Below are positions 57,301-64,000 of a stretch of 64,000 nucleotides of DNA, piece after piece. Source of the DNA: Atriophallophorus winterbourni (taxonomy: Eukaryota > Platyhelminthes > Trematoda > Plagiorchiida > Microphallidae); the NCBI GenBank assembly GCA_013407085.1, contig JACCGJ010008706.1, forward strand, positions 1-64,000, read 5' to 3'. A program made the translations under genes and the position numbers. The notes beneath the pieces are model-generated. The model saw nothing but the letters and a program-made list of their open reading frames with translations. It did not search any database and had not been told where the DNA came from. Each line of letters opens with the position of its first letter. Positions within the stretch are counted from its first letter, which is position 1.

Positions 57301-58879
57301 TAGATTCGTGTACTGAATTCGAAAATGGAAATAGATTCCTACAGAATAAAAATATCAGCGGCAGCTAATAGGAATTTGTGTATTTGTAAAATCGCTCAGT
57401 GGCCGCGTGTATAGCGCGATTGACGGTATTTGAATAAATGTTATAGTGAGCGATTTGAATTATATAAAATTAACTATCAGATCACTTCGAAGATTTCTTT
57501 GCAATAGGGTTTGGTGGCTCAGCTGCTGCGCCCGATCATCGAACGTTAGTTTCTAGTAACCACTTAAGAGTTTGCTCCCACGATGGCATATTCTAGTAAG
57601 CAATACAATATCCATTTTGAACCATGGATTCCAAGCTTAAGAAGCATGCTCCATTGTTAGAATTGAAAGGTTTCCATAATTAAAGGCCAAGATACTGGCG
57701 AGAATGTACTGGAATTACGTCAAAGCACGCACAGTATCGTGGAATCATGCATGTTGTTATAGAGGCTGTCGCATTGCCGGACTCCTACATTCCCCTTTGA
57801 CCCGGTCCAGCTCAAAATCTACTGCCCGATGTAATATGTGCATTATAGTAACCAATCGATCTATAGCACCGTACATTTTTTTAAAATTGAATGGCAAAAT
57901 ATTCCTCACCACCCATTCATCGAGAGCATTTTCATCGCATTGGTTCAGCGAGATTTAATATCCTCTAAGAGAGAACCAAGTTGCATGAGAGCGTATGTGT
58001 TGGGTCATTGCTGCAAACAACAAAAATAATGGTCCGAGCAAGGAACATGAGTGGTATCAACGAACTATGAATGTATACTGTTGATTGACAAAACTGATCC
58101 AATTTATGCAATACATTGCTCTATGGCCTATGGCGAGTTGACTGCACTGATGCATGTTCTTGCATCAGGAGAGTTAGTACTGTCAATAGATGGTCTCCCT
58201 ATAAAATGTGGTTTTTCACGGAATGGTTTCGGAACCCTCAAAGTAAGGTTTCACAGATTATCCTTATAATTTCGCTTCTACGTATATTTGACCTGCTTTC
58301 GTGTGTAATATGTTTTAGATTGCAGTTGCTAAATGCCATTGTCAATTAGTATTGTAGTGGAAAGGATAGATTATAAGTTAGAACTTTCGAATTTTCAGGC
58401 TACACGTGTTCTGGTATTGCAAACAATAATAAATCAGACTCAGAAGTTCATTTGAATAGGCATCACTCGATGTTTTCCGAGACTTGATGAAATATTGAGC
58501 AGTTAATCTACAGTGTACGATAGAAAAAGCATTTCCCCAAACATCAGACAAAACAACGGTAGAACGATAAAATCGCACGGTATAAAGTATGTATTATCGA
58601 AACATACAAAAATGACGAAGTTCAATTTGCAATGTGCGGCTAACGGAATAAATAAACTATTCTTGGCTTTCGCACTGATTTGATGTACCCATACACGAAT
58701 GATTTATCAGACGAATATGTGTAGCTCATTTTTTGAAATAACCCTTCATTATTCAGATTTCTATAACTTGTTGATTGATCGATTTATGAAATTCATTGAA
58801 AAGATGAACCCAATAAGTTTTAAAGGTATACTCCAATGTCACCGTTACATATGGTTCTTACAAATATGCACGATGTTTA
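57301..58879. other. Unassigned sequence
   Basis: About 1.6 kb. Frames of 60-85 residues (57704-57958, 58051-58269) show no recognised family. Confidence 0.45.
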
Positions 58880-59290
58880 AATGCAGAATCACAAAGTGAT
58901 TCTTTGTCAAGAACCCAAGGTGCTGAACCACCAATATATTTTGATGCTCACATACCCATCACTTACACACCACTACCGGTTTCTTGTTGTTTGCCATCAT
59001 TAGGTGAAGACGGTAATATCAGTTTCAATAAGCCCTGGAACAGTGGTATAGTAGCAAATTAAGGTTTATTTGAATGTCACTGTTATATTTGGTTCTTACA
59101 AAGAACAGCTATGTTCGAATGGTCAAGCACACAAGGCACTTATAAACCAAAGCTATTTAACGATGCTATACTAGCATACATTTGCTTACTACTATATCAC
59201 TTTTTCAAAGATCAAGATCCTACTGTTCCGCTTGATTATGGCAAACAGCTATAAACGAAGCGTGGAATATAAGAGATGTCCGCACCAAAA
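58880..59290 (-). mobile_element. RZ-A repeat, one good unit and a relic
   Basis: The minus-strand unit reads 'gcagaatcacaaagtgattctttg' (palindrome), 'tcacttacacaccac', ribozyme complement (ACCGGT 58975-58980), 'gaacagtgg', 'atgtcactgttatatttggttcttac'. The ribozyme core is CTAATGA (G5 changed) and stem II is TGGC against ACAA, so it is inactive. A second unit follows but is largely lost. A plus-oriented piece 'ttgattatggcaaacagctataaacg' lies at about 59233-59260. Confidence 0.72.
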
Positions 59291-60135
59291 TAGATTGATG
59301 AAACATGCAAGAATTGGTAGCCTCCACACTGTGGCATCATGAAAATGAGGGTAAAATCGGATACATCAAGTTTGGTCTACATCCAAAAGATTATACTCAC
59401 TGCTTTTGCGATTAAAATAGCTACCTGAACTAAAACCCGTGAGAGCCGTGCTGCGTAAAACAGTATCTAATGCCAATATGTCATTTGATTGTAATTTATC
59501 GATATTGACAAGAGTTTTAGGTCATTAATATTTAAATTGATTCACTTTTTAAAACTCATTTAAAACCAGGATCGCAAAATTATCTTGCCTTTTTAAGGCC
59601 TAATCTCAGATATAATAATTAGCAATGAAGAAGTTTCAAATTTGAGGAGTCTAACAGTCAATTATAGAAGAAATTATCAGCTCGAACATAAAATATTCAC
59701 GTGGTCTTAAAAAGTCAGCTGGTTGTGGGCTTGGATATTTGGATAAAGAAATTTCATTCGACCTAAACTCCGTGCGTATCTGATCAAATTTGATACTAAC
59801 TGGTTTTATTTTATAATTTCCAAATATATTTAAATGAAATGTTTTCAGTAAATTGAGATAAGAAGTTCTCGCAAATCATTTATTAGTCAATTACAATATC
59901 AAATTGCCTCTTCATTTGAAATGGATCTAAAACCATTGGAAAATACAATTCACGCGCTATTTTCGATTATAAATAAGGGAAAGGAGGAATCCATTTCAAA
60001 TTGAACTTAACTTTTAGAAAAAAACTGAGCGTTTCGGTAAATTTTTGTCCATTTGGTGTTAAAATATTGTGCGAAATCTTGTCGTTGTATCGTGTATAAA
60101 CATTCCGAAACTTTGCCCATGAAGTTTGACGATGA
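59291..60135. other. Unassigned AT-rich sequence
   Basis: Nothing recognised. Confidence 0.5.
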
Positions 60136-60139
60136 TATT

Positions 60140-60440
60140 CAAGCTAATTCAATGTTTTTAATGGTTTAAAAAGCAACAAGCTTAACAACAACCATATGAT
60201 GGTAAAAATTGAAATTTAAGTGTATAAACATAATAGGAAAGTAGATTAAACATTAGATATGTTCTATAAAAGAATAATGCATAAAAAAATTCTAATTTCG
60301 TTTTAAATTCAATGAAGCTAGTGGAGTGAGCAACGGTTGAAGGTAAACTATTTCAAGTAAAACAGACAGGGACAGAGTAAAAATACCTTTTACAGTTCTG
60401 GTGGGAATGGGGTACGACCAGCACATATTCGTATAGAATA
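60140..60440 (-). pseudogene. LINE-C 3' end fragment
   Basis: About 300 bp closely matching 33600-33895 on the same strand: 'gcaacaagcttaacaacaaccat', 'gagcaacggttgaaggtaaac', 'ttctggtgggaatggggtacgaccagcacat'. The 5' truncation is at about 60440. This and the 33598 copy define one LINE-C subfamily. Confidence 0.82.
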
Positions 60441-61634
60441 ACCTAGGACTGATTAGTCAAATATTATTTACGAAACAATGAACATTTTCTTACCGCGATA
60501 AAGCTCGCATTGATATCTAATTAAGGAATTGATCACGGAAAAATTTCGTTTCAGCTGACAATTATTGAAATGTTGCTTCCATCTATTCTATTCTTTAACA
60601 GTAATTTCTTTACACATTGGATTTGGCAATAGGAAATCCTAACTCTACATGCCAATATTACACCACGATATGGCGAGAACAATTCGATTATGCGATAGAG
60701 GTCAAGTTGCACTTGATTTGTAAATAATTTCGTTTGATCTTGCCGACCTGACCGTGGTAATCGTTGCATGCTTCGATAAAATTACACTTGCGTTTCTAGC
60801 TTAAATGTTAGTAGACCAACCGCTAAAGCTGTAACTGCGAAATAAAATGTTGTTGAAAACCATTTTATGCTTAATCATGGGTTAGTTTTGACTTTTTGTA
60901 CGCCCATAGCCTATGGTAAATTCATAATTCAAGAAAATTAATAAGTTTTAATAATCAAGAATAGTTGCTTGTCTATGTAGCACTAGGTTCGTAGTAATGG
61001 TCTATTGAACAGCTTTCACAAGGATACGGATCAGCGTGATTTTCGTTCAGTGAACGATATCCGGAATTTCATATCCCAAGTTTAAAGCTGACGCTCTACA
61101 CTATGCCATTAAAATGTCAAATGTTCACTTTCTAATTGCAATTTCTTCAAATTTGCGACCTTGATGTTTGACCTTGACATCCTTGGCGACGCAGTTAATT
61201 TGAAATTAACCTGAAGAGATCGCTTTTGAATTTATAATTAGTTCACATTGTCAAGGAGAAGTTAATCTCGTTTAGAACCGATGTTTCGGTATTGACTTCA
61301 GCCAAGTAGACTCATTGTATATGATGCAAAACACAAGTTAAATTGTATTCTGTAAGAAAACTTATTGCCATTTGTCAAATTGTAGGGATTTGGAGAGGAT
61401 GAAAATTTCTTCAGGGTTTTTCTGTTAAAATTCTAATCAACTTGTTTACCAATGCTTCGGGAATACTCGATCTGATTCCATAAAACGTCATACAACGTTC
61501 CGTATTCAATTGTCCATTGTGGGCAAATACGGTAAGTTAATTATTTCCAAATTTAATCACTCGCAAATTCCTCAACGTTAATTCGTTGACCAAATGACAA
61601 AGAATAAAAGCCGCGCTAAGTTTAAGTTGTAGAT
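60441..61634. other. Unassigned AT-rich sequence
   Basis: Nothing recognised. Confidence 0.5.
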
Positions 61635-62690
61635 CCATGGTTGAAAAAGCACTTAACTTTACAATAACGACAGACTCATAATATAGGGACATATGTTTAT
61701 ATATGTATAAATGTATAGTATAGTTGTATTTATAGTTTCTAATAGTTTAGGACAAAATCAGGGTACCGTTTAATAACGTCGTGAAGTTTTGTTTTCGAAT
61801 ATAGCTAAACTGTTTAAGTTAAACCGAATCGGCAGGTATGGAATTCCGAACAAAACACATACGCGATGAATTAAAACACCATGAAGTCGAAATTTGCTAT
61901 AAGATCGAAGACAGAATAACTTATCCAGGCGATGAAAAACACTACTAAGATTTTCGTATGCAAGGATAAGATCGCCTAGCGTTCTCCTTTGTAAAAGCGT
62001 CCTCAGATCCTATCGTCTGATTCGCTCGAGATTAGGCATACATTTTCAAACTATGACAAGCTTGGAACCTCTCAGATATAAGCGGTTCAGAAGTAAAATA
62101 TCTTCACGTATCCATTGTTTCCAGGTTTGACAGGAGGGTCTAGAACCGGGTGTTTCGAATTATTTATCATGAGAGGAAAATAACCCACTTGAAATCTTCC
62201 AAATATCCACTGTAACATGCCTATCAGCAAATAGGCGCGTTTTTTTGCAAACCTTCGTATTGTATTTCAAAGTACCAGAAATCCAGAAACCTAGAACCTT
62301 CGCTTTCACTCTGGATTGCAAGATGTGGTCTTCGAGGTCGTATCGGTAGGATAAGCTTGGATCGCAGCCGATCTGCTTGATCTTAGACATTTGTATATTC
62401 GAAGTCAGCTTACTTTCTGACTTCCAATCGTGAAATTTATTTCAGTCGTTTTCTAATAATAAACAATCGCCGACGTTGCTGGTTTGTTTCCATATTTTTA
62501 TATCAGCAACAACCAGAACCATCTTGCTGTCGGTCGTTGTTGGTAAATACTTCATCTGAACCAGTAACAGTTTTGGTCCATGTACAGATCTGTGTGCAAC
62601 ACCCTTAGTGACGTCGATTTGCTTCGACATTCGGCTATCTATACGAGCTCTGATTTATCTGTTGCTAATCGAATATCGTTATTATCTCAC
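61635..62690 (-). pseudogene. LINE-C copy, palm B to 3' tail
   Basis: Minus strand. Frame 62630-62442 has 'IDVTKGVAHRSVHGPKLLLVQM' (palm B) and 'KMVLVVADIKIW', so the catalytic FADD reads Val-Ala-Asp-Ile: one Asp is missing. Frame 62390-62160 has 'YRYDLEDHILQSRVKAKVLGFWISGTL', then 'DRHVTVDIWKISSGLF'. Remnants of the C-terminus and 3' tail extend to 'cttaactttacaataacgac' (about 61655). Divergent and inactive. Confidence 0.78.
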
Positions 62691-63560
62691 TGTAACAAAC
62701 CTGTCGGTGAGGGCTGTAACTTTGACTTCATTTGACAATCAATTTCATGCAAGCTGGTTGGATTTGACCCCTTCCATTTAATGCGTATTTCACCGACCAT
62801 GAAAATTTCCAAAATTTTTAAAATCCGCCACCGTTGAGTATCTATTTAAAAAGATATTGTCACTCGAATCGTCTTCATACATACGTCTATTCGTAGAGCG
62901 ATTTTTTACGCTTTTAAATGTGTTGTTTATAGATTGTCCAGCGATTCTCTTCCGTTGTGTTCTTTCACAGTGTAATGTTCTGTATATCATTCTAGTGCTC
63001 ATGAAAGCTACTCATTGACAGTAAATAACAGACACCTTCAAAGTTACATTCACTATTATTCGGAACCACTGCTATCACACCAGTGACCAACATGCCAGGT
63101 TTAATTTAATTAGAAATATCATATTCTTAGAATGTGAACATTCTAGAATAGAATCGAATTTCTGCAAGAAATTTAAATTGTTCGCGCAGAGTTCGGGAAA
63201 TGTGTTCAAGGCGCAAAGTTTGTTATCAAAAAAAATCCGGAAGTATTTCATTTGTGAATAATTTATCCGACGGAAGTCGAACAAGCTTTATATGAATTAT
63301 TCATTACGGGTTTGTCTTTAACAAGTTGTTTTCATGCTACAACGAATGGTAACAGTAACATTTGTGATTTGAATGGAAGGATAATAAAACACAATTTTCG
63401 TGAATCCCAATACTGCTTGAATAATCCATGGCTTTAGTGGTTAATCGAAACTAAGGGTGTCTATTACATATGATACGTTGATATTGTCTGCGTATAAAGT
63501 ACTGATTTATGAATCAACATTCCAATGTTACTATTTCTAATCATTTTGAATAGAGCTGCA
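62691..63560. other. Unassigned sequence
   Basis: Nothing recognised. Confidence 0.45.
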
Positions 63561-63564
63561 CATT

Positions 63565-63680
63565 CTGTTGAATCGAAAATATTGGTCGTGCCAACATTAT
63601 CCGACAGTAACAACTTGTGGATCTTGATAATATTGTCCCTACCTGATGTCAGCAAACCACACTTCAATTTTCGGCTAATG
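63565..63680 (+). mobile_element. RZ-B fragment, degenerate
   Basis: 'attggtcgtgccaac' (hairpin relic), 'ttatccgacagtaacaactt', 'atattgtccctac' and CTGATGT with 'cagcaaacc' follow the plus-strand RZ-B order up to the ribozyme core. The 3' half of the ribozyme is missing. Confidence 0.65.
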
Positions 63681-64000
63681 TTTTCCATTTAACACATGTA
63701 AAACTCTTATCAGAACTGAGGTGTTTCTCTTACAAGCATGCAAACGATGTTAAGGCATCAATACTTAAAAGCTTTGAATATCTATGCAGCTGGATCTTTG
63801 TTTGTGTTTGTGTGAAGGAGCAGATCCCACAAGGTGTAGGCAGTGTTTGATAAAATTCAAAAATTTGACATAACACGTTGTTCAACTATTCACACGACTA
63901 CCACCACGAACAAGCCGGAGTCATAACTATACAGTACTTATTCCCGACTCGAGGCTGAACTGTCGAAGGTATTTTCATTCTGTACGTGTATGTTTTACTT
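63681..64000. other. Unassigned sequence
   Basis: Nothing recognised. Confidence 0.45.

Overview
The window is repeat-rich, AT-rich intergenic or intronic DNA from an animal, most likely a flatworm and probably a trematode. That guess rests on the mix of RTE-type and CR1/jockey-type non-LTR retrotransposons resembling known schistosome families, and on hammerhead-ribozyme repeats. No convincing host protein gene, tRNA or rRNA was found on either strand. Every reading frame with a recognisable domain belongs to a retrotransposon, and all of those are damaged.

Names used here (mine, not from a database). LINE-A is an RTE-like element with one near-complete copy at 9927-13318. LINE-B is a second RTE/BovB-related family whose ORF ends in a CCHC-type zinc finger and a (CAA)n-like tail, with about 15 fragments. 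LINE-C is a CR1/jockey-like family with about 10 fragments, the longest at 35860-39100. LINE-D is a second RTE-type family seen only as C-terminal tails. RZ-A and RZ-B are two related families of short repeats, about 240 and 233 bp per unit, each unit carrying one type I hammerhead self-cleaving ribozyme.

The RZ repeats are the main result. Units contain stem I, the core CTGATGA, a 4-bp stem II with loop AAACA, GAA, the palindrome ACCGGT as stem III with no loop, and a cleavable C (RZ-B) or A (RZ-A). RZ-B forms a tandem array at 16800-18145 with spacings of 228, 233, 233, 232 and 237 bp. Other copies are dimers, inverted pairs or single insertions. Two single RZ-B insertions have clear target-site duplications: 10 bp around 43485-43700, where it interrupts a LINE-B copy, and 12 bp around 42505-42622. 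The two families keep the same pairing with different bases in stem II and in a 17-nt hairpin upstream, which argues that the RNA structure has been selected. This fits the animal retrozymes: non-autonomous retroelements that spread through small circular RNAs and depend on LINE machinery in trans.

Layout. 1-365 is an RZ-A dimer. 366-9320 holds scattered LINE-B, LINE-C and RZ-A relics. 9320-9740 is an RZ-B dimer, followed by LINE-A with a 14-bp target-site duplication. 15590-16715 is LINE-B and 16800-18145 the RZ-B array. 19095-20500 is a LINE-B 5' half. 21281-26215 holds RZ-A copies, including a large palindrome at 22535-23140, and a 2-kb minus-strand LINE-B. 26800-29345 is the longest LINE-B. 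29400-39530 is mostly LINE-C in both orientations. 40500-48900 mixes LINE-B pieces with RZ insertions. 48900-64000 is mostly unassigned AT-rich DNA with old RZ, LINE-B and LINE-C fragments. Boundaries of degenerate fragments were judged by eye and may be off by 10-50 bp.
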